DNA from: Thunnus maccoyii
Taxonomy: Eukaryota > Chordata > Actinopteri > Scombriformes > Scombridae
Direction: 5' to 3'
Length of the DNA stretch: 64,000 nucleotides
NCBI RefSeq assembly: GCF_910596095.1
Contig: NC_056548.1
Span: 19,368,651-19,432,650 of the forward strand
A model generated the notes under the pieces. That model had not been told where the DNA came from and searched no databases. It was given only the letters and a program-made list of their open reading frames with translations. The translations under genes and the position numbers were made by a program. Positions 1-13,524 of this stretch are shown here, piece by piece. Positions within the stretch are counted from its first letter, which is position 1, and each line of letters opens with the position of its first letter.

Positions 1-2500
1 GTCTTGAAACTTGTTTGAGATAGTTAATCCACTACAGTTAATGAAAAATTTGATTTTTTTTTTTTTTTGGTCAGTTATGTTTAAGCTGTTGAAAGCAGGG
101 TTTTGAAAACACTCTCTGATGGTGCATTTAAAACTGGGTTGACCAAATTTATATTAACCTCTTAATGAATTCTGTGTCTGCACCCATAACATAACTCAGT
201 GAGGCAGTTTCATCAGTTTTTGGATGTTAAAGCACCCTTTAATGCATCACCACAGGGAGTTTAGAATATGGTCACTGTTGGAAAATATAATCAACTGCAC
301 AAACTTGCCAAGTGAAGCAATTTGTTGTAACAGTCTAAAACCCACCAGTGTAGCAGTGAGCTCTTTGTAGGTACATTAAAATGAATTTCCATAGAGAGCA
401 GTTTTGTTTAGTAACCTGACATCTAAGAGAAGGAACAAGTTGCTGGGAACCAGTTGAATATCCTGCTCCTTGGCTCCCAGGCATGTGTGTTTGTTCACTC
501 GAGGGATGTTTGAACAGACTAACTTCCTACTCACCCTCTGACCCTCAGCTGGCTTTGTTTGCTGTGAAAAAAATCTCTGTCCGTCCTGTTCTGTGACACC
601 ATCACTTACTTACCTGGTCTTCAGGTTACATGGAGGGTAAGGGGCTGCACTGTGGCTGCCATCCACATGGGACATACAAGAAGGGGATTTTATTTTACTT
701 ATTGTACATTCACACACATTATATACACTTGAACAAAAACCCCACTCACACACATCGTGAACACATAAAAACTTATTCATAGTGTCCCAAGAAAATTGCA
801 GCAACACTCTGACTTTTCCCAGAGTTGTGCTCAGCAGATCTTGTCAGAGCTTGCACATGTGCACTCATATGTCAGCGCAGTGCACAATTCCAATCCGGTT
901 TTGTCTTTGCTCTGTGCAACAAGTTGAGTGAACACAATGTTTTTTTCTGTTCAGTTTTCAACTGTGAGTACAAACTTTAGTTTTATACCCTCATTAATCA
1001 TACCTTTTTCTCATTGATGCAGTCAGACCTCAAACATAAAAACATCTGACAAACAAATGAAACCTTGTCCTATAGAGTCGGCTTATGCAAAAGCACAAAA
1101 GTAGCAATGGCGTTTGGTTAAGGCTGTTTTATGTGTGTTTGTCTGGCAGTGCTTGTGCAGTCTTCGCTAATTGCTTCACAGACAGAGGAGGCTCCGCCTG
1201 TTTCTCTTGCTGCTGATTCTCCAAGTGGAAGCCCAGAGCTTGTAGTTCAGCGGGAAGGGTGTCTTGGGGATTTCCACAAGATCCAAACACATTCAGTCTC
1301 ACATAGACAAACTCTACCCACAACAGAAGATGAATATGTTGAAATTCTCAGTCATATCTCTGGCTTTGGTAGATGATGAATGCATAGACAGTGTGTCAGC
1401 ATCAGCTAGCGCATACGTATGTAGACTGCATTACACAATCTTTTCCCTATATTGAGCTACCCATGGTTATTTACAACAGCAGTGAAGCTGAGAGTTTTGT
1501 AAGAAAAAGTAAACTGTGAAGAGAGATAAGGTATTTCTCCCCTGCCAAGGTTAACTTAGAGGTTGCCTCCCACATCGGGCAGAGGCCATGAATTCTTCTC
1601 CTTCACTTTTTCACACGTCCACTCAACTAGAATTACTGCAAGGTGTAAATTTCTGGATTTTTCAAAAGGTTGTAACCAACATTTCAACATCGTTGTGGTG
1701 GCAGCCGCATTGAATATTCTTGTAAATGGAACATGAATTGCCTTAACAGGCCTTAAGGTTACAGAAATATATCAGTATAAAGCAGGAAGTGTTGGCTATT
1801 AAATGTGATTTATGTGCCAGGTATTAACGTGCTGCTATTGAGCTCTGAACGCAGTGAACGTGTTGTGTATGACATGCAGATTGTTGGTGCTGGCAACAAG
1901 CACAGCAAACTCTTCGCCAGACGCTTCCTCTGATTAGGAAGAAGCTCAGCAATTCCCAAAATGCAATCAGAGGAGGTTTATTACAGGAACGGAACATGGT
2001 GCAGTGTAACACACTTGCCCAGAAAATTGAATACCTCCAGCTGAGCCCCTGATGATGATCTGTATTGATGCCAGAGGGGCCTCCTGCCTGCTAAATGCCT
2101 GGTATGGCAGGCACAGTGCCAGTTAATTAAAAGCCATGCCAGGACCGTTACAGTGCAGGAGGAACAAGGGGTTCTGTTTTTCCTGACCCCTCCGCTCACA
2201 CTGTTCCTGCTGTTCCTCCTCCTCCATTTATGTGACTAGTATGTAGGCCTTGGTATCGAACCTCAATAATGAAATGTAATAAGTTCTGACTTCGAGAAAC
2301 ACACACACACAGCGAGGTGCAGGCTAGTGAGAACATCAATGAAAGTCCATCAAAATTAAAACACATCACACAACTCTTCTCCAAATGTTTTCAGCTGACG
2401 TGCCTTCGTCAGGGTGGTGTCAGTGGTTGTTTACAGTTTCCTGATATATAATCTATAGTTTATCAGTCATGTGACTTAAAATCAGCATAGATACTAAGTA

Positions 2501-2575
2501 GGGCTGCACCTAATGATTATTTCCATTATTGCTTAATCTGCCAATTACTGTCTTAATTAATTGATTTGTTGTTTT
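2501..2575 (+). repeat. Fragment of dispersed 'GGGCTGCAaCTAA' repeat family (family B)
   Basis: Starts GGGCTGCACCTAATGATTATT and continues with alternating TTAAT/ATTA motifs, the same end as the longer copies near 34.3 and 49.6 kb. It abuts the LINE fragment. Confidence 0.5.
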
Positions 2576-2579
2576 GGGG

Positions 2580-2985
2580 ACATGGGGGGAAGAGAAAGAG
2601 GACGAGTTGCTAATAGAGACGCTGAAAGATCTGTTGGACCAATATGAAGAGAACCAGTTTAAGGCAGAACCAGAGACTCCCGTCCATTGGTTTAACCTGT
2701 GAACGAGAATCGAATGATCTACTGTGTCAAAGGCTGCAGTTAGGTGTAGGAGCACGAGGACGGAGCAGTTATCTGAGTCAGCAGCTAGAAGGAGGTCATT
2801 AGTTGTTTTTAGTAATGCAGATTCAGTTCTGTGAAGTGTTCTGAAACCGGATTGGTATTTTTCAAAAATGCAGTTTTGAGCCAGGTGGGACAACAGTTAA
2901 AAACTACTTGTTCAAGGATTTTAGAAAGAAAGGGGAGTTTGGAGATTGGTTTGTAGTCATTGAGTTGATTAATACTACCTTCAAA
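2580..2985 (-). mobile_element. CR1/L2-type LINE reverse-transcriptase fragment
   Basis: A 127-codon minus-strand ORF (2893-2510) contains FEKYQSGFRTLHRTESALLK, LHLTAAFDTVDH (motif A with its catalytic Asp), LNWFSSYWSNRSFSV and SISN, typical of L2/Maui-like fish LINEs. Upstream, in another frame (2965-2895), NDYKPISKLPFLSKILEQVV continues the same domain, so there is a frameshift. The catalytic FADD-type block is missing because the copy is truncated at about 2580. It is inactive. Confidence 0.8.
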
Positions 2986-5900
2986 TTTTTAAAATATTTT
3001 TTATAAAATACTAAAATACTAAAATTTACATGAGAAATTTATATTGCATATTTATCAATATGCCATTTTACAACCATCTTTTCAAAATACTCTTCATCTC
3101 AACAGATCTTCATCTCCCAATGGGCTCTTTTACAGAATACAAAATTTCATCTTAATGTATCAATAAGTAAAAAGGTTCAATCTCAATTTAACATCCCTCC
3201 TTCAACAAAAGTACATACTGTTTTCAAATATTCCCTACTTTTTAGAACAAATGCATGTTCTCAGAAAACAAATGCAATGACTATAATGTGTCTATAGCAC
3301 TTTATTTAAAACTGTCAAGTGCCAAAAGCTGGTACTGAATGTCTGGTCAGATTCCAAATCTTGATTACTTCTATCTTCAATCAGATTGTTCCTGATTTTA
3401 GACTGAATTTTAGACTATTTTCATTTAGGCCAAGTTCTTGCTGATTTTTAAAACTTTGGCCTCTTTTGTAGAAAACCCATTTTCATAATTATCAAAGTAA
3501 GGTACTCAAACAAATATTGTTTTGGTATCAGTAGTAGTACTGAAATTGATCAAAGAATACCAAGCCAAACAAGTATGCGATCAGACTGATGTGATAGGTC
3601 TTCAATCATATAATAAACCAAACAAAGTAACCTGCTAATAACACATCAGATAATTGAATCTCTTCATATGGTGTCTTTTCATTTTCATTTAGGGATGACA
3701 TCTGGATTATGTTTCAGATTGAACATCCAAACTCTGTGTAGGTTTACCTTAACCTTCGCTCTTTGCTTGTTTTGTAGTAATTTTGTAAACAAGGCTTATG
3801 GAGTTTGACCAGAGGGAGAACTGCACAGTAGCAGGTTTGTAGCGATAAACTTTGGCCTTCTGGACCTTTCAGTGTGGTAAACCCACTGTCCTACTAATTC
3901 TGCATTGTTGTCTTCTGATAATTGCGATAGTATGAGCGAAAAAGACACAAGTCATTTGTCTTTACATGTTAATTTAGTTTCATGTGTCTCATACCTTTAG
4001 CAGTTAATGTGAGCCTTTCTGTACCTGTCTGACAGTGATTTATATCCTCGCCGTGCTGTCAGTTTACTCGATCCTGTGTAAAACTAGATGACAGGTCTTT
4101 CTTATGCAACCTTCAGATCCTCTTACCTTCATAATGGGCTTTAAGAGGAATTCCCTTAGTTTGGTTAAATGGAAATAAGGTGAAGAGAAGACGGATTAGG
4201 TCATGCAGTTCTACCAAGGTACCCTTTTAGAAAGGTCACCTGTTTGCTTGAAAAACACTCCCTTTGAGATTCCTCACATTCCTGAGCTTTATAAAGATAT
4301 TTCTTTGAGGAAGCTAGATATAGGGAGCCCTTTGTATGCGTGAGTGTGTGTTTGGCATGCATGCCAGGTTCAGATCATACGAGCCATTTCATTTGACTTC
4401 CTTTGTCATAGACACGCAGGATTGTTAATCCTAAGTGTATTTATCTGTTTTATCTGATTTACTGTATTTTCTGTCTGTATATCATGTGGTGTAAATCTGT
4501 GTCAGTTAAAGAGGCTTTGTGTTGCATGTGGACACTGATAAACCATTGTCACATACGTTTTGATACAGTTGCAGATTAGATACTAATGCAGGTATCATCT
4601 GGTTCATCACCAGGTTTGTTTTGTATCAAATCTGCTAGATTAAGGCCCAAAGGCAGAATGCATTATAGCATAAAAAGGAAGGAGGTGTGTTTTTTTATGG
4701 CAAGTAAAGCTTAAGTTTTTCACTTTGGGACGGCAGATAAAAAATAACTTACAACACATTTGCCATCTTTAGGAAAGTGAGAGGAAAACAATCACACCAG
4801 TATGGAAGGGGATGAGGCACAAGTTACAGCATCCTTTACAAAGGAGCTTTGGGGCTCATGGGAAATGTAGTTTGTTTTTTTTAACTAGCCATAACAAATT
4901 TCTGAAATAGAGCCCAAAAGTATTCTTTACCTTAGTTTTGTTTCTTTAACAAGTGAATCCAATGAATTGGAATTATATTGCAGCAAAAAATGTTTAAAAT
5001 TTACCTTGAATAATGTTTGTAACACTGTAGTTTATTGCTTTTGCGGGACACAAGATGTCTTATTGTCATTGTGTTGAGATGATGACACAATAAGAATGAA
5101 GGGCAGGAGAACAGGTTTGAGAAGCCCAACGATAAAAACAGAGTTTCACTTTCTTCTTTTCATGGCGGGAAGTAATCAACTGCCTTTCATACACTGTCAC
5201 CATGGGGAGGATTATTCCTCTGAGAGATGTTCTCATTATTTTGCCTTTACATGAAAAGCACAATGTTGATTCTATCTTGTGCTTTTTTGGCAAATTAGAG
5301 GGCCTTTGTGTAGAAAGGATGAGTTACAGTTTTGTGGTACTGGGGAAATGATTGCGAGCTTTGTCACTTTAAATGTGAAATATCTAAAAGGTAAATTCAG
5401 GCTGAAAACTCTCACAAGCATGTACATAACAAAACTGCAGGTACATGTGTGTTTTGTGAGGGTAAGAATCGAAATTGTGGGAATTTTTATAGTTTAAAAC
5501 TTGACTGTATAGTAAACAGTTGCACAAATACTTGTTTATAATAACAGGGTTTTATGGGCATTTAGGAGGATTTTGTTTCAATAGGTGAAGAGTCACCACA
5601 CCCAAATGACAGAGGAGATCATATTCAGGTCACTCATATGGTAAGAGAGGTTTACTAAGTGCCAGTGTGCCCTCTGGTCCCATTTGAATAATGTGTTCGA
5701 GTTTCATATCATCAAGTTCCTTTTTATTCTTTGCAATCTTCTAATGTTTGGTGTCAGTGTTACCAAACCTATCAGGACAGCCAGCAGCAACAGTCACTAC
5801 TTATGAACTCATACATTGTTTCACTGTCAAGATATGCAGATATGTTACAGTGGCTTCGCACCAACTGCACAGACGATTGTCACGAAAGGAAAATGTTTGC

Positions 5901-6329
5901 CAACACATTGTAGCAAGTCTACAGAGAGACTGATAAATATGTGCTTGGAAAGTTTTGTGAGTCACCAGTCAGTACTCTCAAACAAGGCTGGTTTTGGGGA
6001 AATAAGACTCACAGTAGAAATTCATGGTACTATTACAAAAGATAAGTTTGTACTCTACTAGTGCAGAAAGATTCAGTAACAAAGGTGGTCACAGTGCTGG
6101 TCGTTAATGTAGTTTTCCTCTCCCAGAACACACTGTTCTTTCTGTATTCAAGGACTGAAGCATGCAGTGATAAGCTGCATTCCCTTTGTATATAATAGAG
6201 CAACTTTACATTGCACAACCTGCTGTTCTAATGCCCAAAAGTGTGGTGATCTACCATTTAATTTATTCAGAAGATGTAGAATTAATGCTAAACAAGAGTT
6301 TACAGCCACACTAACATATCTGTGAGACA

Positions 6330-6600
6330 TGCTATGGCACAGAGGTGCTTTGAGCTAAATGCTACTGTAATGCTAAAAAGCTGACAATGACAATGCTAAC
6401 ATGCTGGTGGTTAGCAAGTATGTTTTCTATGTTCACCATTTTAGTTTTACATGTTAGCATACTAACATTTGCTAATTAGCACTTAACATAGCTGAGGTTG
6501 ATGGAAATGTCTTTGGTTTATGTCCAAATACCTGCAAAACTAAAACACTGGGCAAATTAAAGGTTTCATCAAGTGTTAGATGCACAGTTAAGGGATCACA
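6330..6600 (+). repeat. Dispersed repeat family A, copy 1 (GCTAACAT-rich)
   Basis: Shares a long, gapped similarity with 18776-19142: TTTGAGYTAAATGCTA, TGCTAACATGCT, GTTAGCATRCTAACATTTGC, TAGCACTTAACATAGCTGAGG and then a CAAATTAAA tail. It is an old copy of a non-autonomous element common in percomorph genomes. Confidence 0.7.
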
Positions 6601-7849
6601 CATAACACAGTTTTGTTGTCTGTAATAACATACAGTAGAAGCCTGTAGCAAAGTTGTGCTTACATTAAACAGGCACTAGCAGGCCTGAATATTTTACCTT
6701 CTCCTGCACAGTTTTTTGATGGGATTTGATTTGTTGCTTATGGCTAAGCCTATCCAGAAAGGCCATATTGCTATGAAGCTGGCAATATGGCCAGTTTCCT
6801 CACTCCTGACCTTTAAACTGTGAAGTGACAGATGAAGGCTGTTGATGTATATATGATATATATATATAATAACCATAAATATGCATTTATATGTGTGTGT
6901 CCTGGGGATATTTCTGGAGGTATATGATATATGCTGGTTTGCTGGCATACAGATTGTGTTGTCTGACTGAATTGGAGTGTAGCTGGGGGTGCCAGGTGAT
7001 GCAGGTATATGTGTTGCCTGGATTGTTGTCCTTGTCACAACACACCTCTTCCTTCCTTTTGTCCAGCTGTGACGTTTATGTTTAATATATTGAAATCCAA
7101 GGGTGTGAAAATAGTCAATGGAGCACACCATTAACCAGGATACACTGTGTTGACTGTACATGTACATGTACTTTAACTCACAGAGTCACAGTGAGCCTGC
7201 AGCTCTTTCCCACTGTCATTGCACTGTGTTCAGTTGGTTTTGTGCTGATTAGAGAGGCTTAAGCACCTGGCAGACAGCACCCTCAGAGCTGGAGAGAATG
7301 TTTCTGCATGGCTGTCTGCCTGGTGGTGCAAAACAAGAGAGAGGGGCAAGTTAGGGCAGGGACATGAGGTGTGTGTGGGGTATTGCACCTGATTTGACTG
7401 TTATCCACCTATTGAATAGACATTATCATCACACATCTGTCCCAAACATATGGGCTAGTAGGAGCCTACTAAATCTACTAGTAGGTTCAGGAGGCTGTTA
7501 TCACCCATTTATTTCAGTGAGCCAACGTTGGTGGAGCCCAGTAGGTGCAGAGGGCCTGTTATCAGGCATGTGCTGTCACATGACTGTCAAGTTTCTCGGC
7601 AAAAACAAACAAAATGGCTGACGTTCCTTTTATTCTCAGTGGAAAATGCAATATTTTAAGATAGTTTCAGCATTAAATTGCATTTTGATAGCATTTCTAG
7701 CGTGAAATGTGTGTTTTATTTTCATAATCTTCGTTCAATGAATGTATATGATGTTTAGTTTGTCAGTTAGTTGCTATGTTTACATTGTCAGAAAGGTGAT
7801 AATTCTACTTTATGTTTATTATTGAGGTCATACTGGGTGGTGGTGGTGT

Positions 7850-8018
7850 GCCTGGGTGCATTATAATGAATGGTGTTCCTAATATTTTGTCCACTCCATT
7901 AACATACATGAGGGGGGCAAAATAATAGGAGCACTTTTCAATATAACGCACTACGTTGTTGTATTTTTATTGCATGAGATTGCATAGGTGTTCCTAATAA
8001 AGTGGCCGGTGAGTGTAT
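7850..8018 (+). repeat. Teleost dispersed repeat ending 'TCCTAATAAAGTGGCCGGTGAGTGTA'-like
   Basis: Contains two related GTGTTCCTAATA stretches (about 7873 and 7989); the second runs into AAGTGGCCGGTGAGTGTA, a terminal sequence seen very widely in fish genomes. There is no coding capacity. It is probably a small non-autonomous element. Confidence 0.6.
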
Positions 8019-11000
8019 CTTTTTACGACTCTTTATTTACAGCCCTACTTTGCAAACCGGAAGAACTACAACTGTGGTGCTGATTTGTATCAAGCAGCTC
8101 TAGGGAATTGTAGTTTTAAAAAAATATTAGTGTTTTTCTTAGAATTGGAATTTTTAAATACTGAGTTGAGAGTACACTGGGGAGTATAAGGGGATGGTAA
8201 ACACATTTGTTTAATCAGATTAAAAATACTTAATTGTTAATTGTGACGAAAATACTTCCGGGCAGGTCCTCTGGTCAGCAAATCACATAGCTTCATATAT
8301 ATTTGGGACAGGTGTGTGATGATAATGCCTATTCAACAGGCAAATAGTCAAATCGGGTGGGTATTTGCATCTGTTTGATTCCCATGAAGTGGTTCTAGGA
8401 AGAGTTGCACATCCTTGTTGTCTGTTTTGATGTGTATGTGTATGGTGCTCTATCTTAAGCAAGGGTCTCCCTTGTTACCAGCATGCTGCCCTTTGTGTTT
8501 AGTAGAGTAATGCCACTTGAGATTGTGTTGCTGGAGAACAGTAACTTCAGGAAAAAAAAAACTGTTTGAAACTGTGTGTGCTCGTCACCTAACTTTTGGG
8601 TTTAGAAAGAGGCATTTTGGTCTCAGGCAGGGCTGTAGCTACAACTGAGGACAATGATATGTCATTTGTCATTTTGTTATTTTTTCTGGGAATCTGGGGC
8701 TTTTAGGGGAGTTAATTTACTACGATTAAAATTGAGGTACATACATTGCTATTTTGTAGGCTCATGCCAGTGTTTCTATAGATGGAATAAAGTTTTTAAA
8801 AAATCTCTTTTAGGTCAACAAAAAAATAAATGAATGATGGCTTGAAAACTGCATTTAGACCCTCATGTAGATAACATTTTTATAGTAGATGTAATCTAGA
8901 TGTAATAGTTCACTGAATGGAAAAAAAAAAGAAAAATCCAAACAATGAAAATATTTTTCAGTCCTGGCTTGGCTCTGGTGTAAGACATACTGTGGTAAAA
9001 TCAGTGTTTATGTAGACTGGTTGCACAGTTAGTCACAGCTTGCTAAATGTCAAATATGAGATAAAAAGCCAAAATATGTACTCTGATGCTCTGATTTGCA
9101 GCCTTATTAGAAAATTAATTACTCTAAAGTAAAAATCTAAATGGGGGGAAAAACATAATTGGCTAGATCCAACAACAAATTCAAACATGTGATCTGGCTC
9201 CAAGGCAGATAGTTTGAGACCCCTGATCTCAATCTACTACTCCTGTACATGTAAATATATTTACACTGGTGACTGCCCTTCATCATGTGCCAGTTAAGCT
9301 TAAATTTCTGCTCTGATACCTCCTGAATAATTTCTGTGTCTTTTTTCAACATATTTTTTAAAAATCTTAATGAATCACGGAACAGTATCGCTCATCTGAA
9401 ATGGGTAGACATAGCTTCAAGTTAATAAGTATTGCCATTGTTGCAAATTATAAACACTCCTCACAGCTGTCAGTTTGGCTGTTTACAGTAGTAACATATT
9501 TCCTTCTGTCTCTGTTTATTTCCAAGAATCCATATTTTATCAAAATGAAACTTGCCAACAGCTGTTTACTCATTTAAAATGTTCTCCTTTAAAGTCACTA
9601 TTATTTACAGGACATCTGATAAAATTTAATCATAATTCCTTGAGCGGATTTTCTTTTACACTTTGTTTTTCTTCTCTGGAGGATGGAGTCGGCAACTTGA
9701 ATAAACTGGTCACGCGGTATCACATCCATTAGATTTAGTGTGTTTATCCAAATCCGAGATGTAAACATTAGTTTGGGGTTCATACATAATCACTTCCAGC
9801 CCGTTAATGCCGCCAGCAGTCCACCAGTGACAGATGGCGTCTTTAATATGTCAGTGATTAATATGGACACAATTACAATGTGATCACAGAACCAGTGATA
9901 ATTTGAGCCCCTCATTAACGTGCAGTCATGTCCCACCCACCACTCCATGCCTCTCCAGTAAAGTGTGTTCAGTCATGGTAACTAGATACTGTAAGTGTTG
10001 TCCCAGACTGATTTTACCCTACACACACATATCAACTTTCTGTCGATATCTTTAGGCTAAAGTATCCACTTTAGTAGTGAATTCTGTTCTACAGTATTTC
10101 TGTGTGTTACTAGGTACTGGTAACACATGAGATTAATTTCTCCTCCTCTCTTTGTAAACTGCTTTTGTTTGAGTCACTCAGTTTGATCACCATGGGAATG
10201 TTTTCCATTTGTTCAGATGTCATACATTCCATGTCATGTCTGCTCAGCACACCAGGAAGTGAACAAAGCCCTTTCACTGCAGATGAGTTTGAGGTGTCCT
10301 AAATAGAAAGTGAAAAAAAGACGAAGTAATTACCACAAAGAATCTGTCCCAACATCACAAATTTGACTCAAGAACAAGTTTAATAAATGTTTGATGCTTT
10401 TACAGTTTAGAAAATACATTTCTAGATGTCAGTTCTTGATGAACTGAGAAATTAATCTCCTGTTGTCATCTGTATTCTTACTGCATAATAGCTGTTCTAA
10501 CGTACTGCTGCTGGAAACAATAGGGAACATATTTCACATGTGTGACCATGTGCTGTGGAGCTGCAGGCCTCCTTTTAAACATGTTTTTAATCTTGTTTTA
10601 GGAATGAATTAGTTCAATTCACTTACTCCCCCTTGTGGCTAAATGATAAAACTAGATGTCTCTTAATGAATGAATGTGGGGTAGTTAATACATTTGCTTT
10701 GTTAGATTTCTATGGTGACAAAGCAGTATAGTAGCTATGAACACAACTCAAGCTGTGGCTCAAGAAAGAGGGAGCCACCCGTGTCGCCCTGAAATCCTTG
10801 ACTACAGCTTTCTCTTCTCAGTGTTTACATGTATGATCTCAGTTTGATCTGTGTGCTGACTGACCAATCCCGGGGCGAGCATGTTTGCAGATGGGGAGCA
10901 AGAGGGATGGCAGGAATTAGGCTTCTGAGGATTAGTGTCTGAGCTCTGATTGTGTATTGGCTGTTGAGAACCTCTCCTCTCCGCATGGACCTGAACAGGC

Positions 11001-12237
11001 AAAAACAACTTCATCAAAAAAACAAGCAAGATTATCATCTTGTCTTCAACTGTCCAGGATGTTGTTGTTTTTTTAACTGACGGACAACAAACTGTACCTG
11101 TAGATCTGACAAGACTTTCTTCAACTTCACTTAACACAACTTTAGCATAGTTTTGGTACACTTTTGGATTACTTGAAGAGATATAAGAGAAGTCATGGTG
11201 GTGCTTCTGACTAATGACCTCAGTACTAATTTCTACTGCTTTCCAGCAGTCTTCAAGAGGAAAGGTGAGTGAAAGCAGCAGTTTCTGATAATCAACAGAT
11301 CTGATTGGTTTATGACTCAAACTAATTGCTCCTGTCCTGATTGTTGAAATTTCTTTGCTATTAAAGTGTGACCAGGTCAGGCTGGATCAACTGGCACTCC
11401 TAAGACGAGCAATAAAGTAATTTAAGTGTTGACCATAAAAACCACTTTCCACTTGTAGTGTTTACTCTGCTGATATATAGTGTGCTGTGATTCATATTAT
11501 ACCTGCTCTAAATAAATAAATGCAGGAAAATAAAATTTGAATTGCATATTTATAGATAATTGCTTATTGGGATTTTCTATACTAGAGCAGCTCTAATGCT
11601 GTTACAGAGGAGACAGTGGTAATAATTAGTAGCGATCACTGAGCACATGGCTGTCAAGACTAATTCCAGCATGGTCTTACAGCGACAGTGTGGACAGTAG
11701 AGAACAGTAGGTGGCTAAATGTAGAGCAGCTGTCACCATTACATAAAAGTGTCTTTGCAGGTTGTTAGCCCAATGATCCCAGACTGTGGCCTGGAAATGT
11801 GAGGGCACCACATGCATTACAGAGTTGCATCACATGCCAGGTGGTCAGTCAGCCACAAAAAATAAAGTTACTGTAATGTTATCTTTTATTGCATTTTGTT
11901 AGGTTTTATTGAATTTCTTATGTGATGTTATTAAGTATTTTCAAAATTTAGCCAATATGCAAAATTTACAATAATTCTTTCTGAGTTTTGCACGTTCTAA
12001 CACTGCAATATTGAAACCAGTAACTTTACTTGATTATTTATGACAGTAAGGCATAACAAGAGGTTATTCAGGTTCTCGTCATGTTTCACATGTTTTCACA
12101 CATGACTGAATGCAATTTGTATCTCAAAGCAATTTTTTTTTTTTTTGGCTGGTGCTCATGGTTATGACATGTTACTTCAGGTATTTTGAGTGCAAGTAGT
12201 TGTGACACCAATTTTAGTTTCTTTCTCACTGTCTAAT

Positions 12238-13212
12238 TAAAGGGAACCTATTGTGCTCATTTCCAGCTCTGTATTTTTATTCTGGGACTCCACTAGAGTA
12301 CCTTTGCAGTATTCACTGTTCAAAAAGCTCCTTATTTATATTATACTGGCCATTTATACAGCCCCTCAGTTCAGCCTCTGTCTCAAACAGGCAGTTTTAG
12401 TGCCTGTCTCTTTCAGGCCCCCCTCCTGATGAGCCCACTTTGTTCTGATTGGCAAGCTTTCAGGAAGCCTGCTGAGGGGCAGCTGTATCAGAGTCATGTT
12501 AAGTTACTGTTGATGAAAACCCAACATTTCTTGCTTTATTGCTTCATATGAAAAGCTTTTAAATAAACAGTGTGAGACTTTCATTGTGAAGAATTTACAG
12601 GAAATCAAACATGTTCCTCACTGAATTAGCAGAGCTTCATTAGCAACACTAAAAAAAGGTCGACACAAGATATGGAGATATTTCGAGCTATTTGTTCAGC
12701 GGATCAGTCAGAAATAATGCAGGGAGGAATAGTACAAGCAGAAACAGCCACAGTGATGATGATGTTTGATGAAGCACTGCAGGCAACTAGCACACCTCCA
12801 ACAGGCCAACTACTTATTTTACTTTGCTGTGCTGTGTAATGGAAAAACATTCACAGTGTGCCAGCTCGACTCGAGTCATGGCTCAGCATGACTTCCCCCA
12901 AAACAATGGAAAAATGCCATAATGTTAGCGGAGTGGAGCACTGAACTCGTGCACTGTGCGTGGAGCAGATGACCATATAAAGAAAATTATGAGCTGACGT
13001 CGGCTCAAGCTGAAAGCAAAAAAACTATTGGAAACCGAGCATTCAGAGCTGTCTGAAGTGCTTTTTGCTCACTGGGATTACTTCTACATATGTTTACCTC
13101 ATTATTTGACACTTTGGCCAGGTTTAATATGAATATCTGACATTGTAAAATTATATATACTGAAAATTATAAATACTGAAAATAAGGAACAACATAATAG
13201 GCCCCTGTAATA
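12238..13212. mobile_element. Near full-length non-autonomous element with terminal inverted repeats
   Basis: The left end reads AAAGGGAACCTATTGTGCTC and the right end CATAATAGGCCCCTGT, an imperfect inverted repeat (GGG-CCTATTRTG). Internal blocks, such as 'TCTGGGACTCCACTAGAGTA' and 'TTCAGCCTCTGTCTCAAACA', match a dispersed teleost element of about 1 kb. No transposase is encoded. It lies 300 bp upstream of the first visible nhsl3 exon. Confidence 0.7.
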
Positions 13213-13524
13213 CTGAGCAACCGTTGCTAGTTTTAGATTTTTGATATAACCCCTTCTTGGAAGTCATTGTCAAAGTCACTAGAGTTTAATCCTGCATGGG
13301 TGCAACTGGAATTCAGTCTTAAGGATATTCTGTTTATCTTCATGCACTCACACTTTCATGTATTAACTCTCCAACATTATTTATTGTTTCTGGGCTTAAA
13401 TGTGTCCAGCAGACACCTGAATGCTCTTGATGTGTCCATATGGCCTCCTTATCTACTGTTACAGTAACCCAGAGCTTTGAGTTGATCCCTGCTGATCCCC
13501 TCTCCCCCCTCTCTCTACTTCAAG

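Larger units (their letters stand above)
1..13524. other. Long non-coding stretch upstream of the first visible nhsl3 exon
   Basis: About 13.5 kb without a recognisable gene. Because the exon at 13525 begins in mid-codon with a strong pyrimidine tract before it, at least its 3' part must be intron. It holds a LINE fragment (2.6-3.0 kb), a TA-rich microsatellite (near 6.85 kb), dispersed repeats at 6.33, 7.85 and 12.24 kb, and otherwise AT-rich sequence. No GC-rich first exon encoding a WAVE-homology domain is visible on either strand. Confidence 0.6.
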
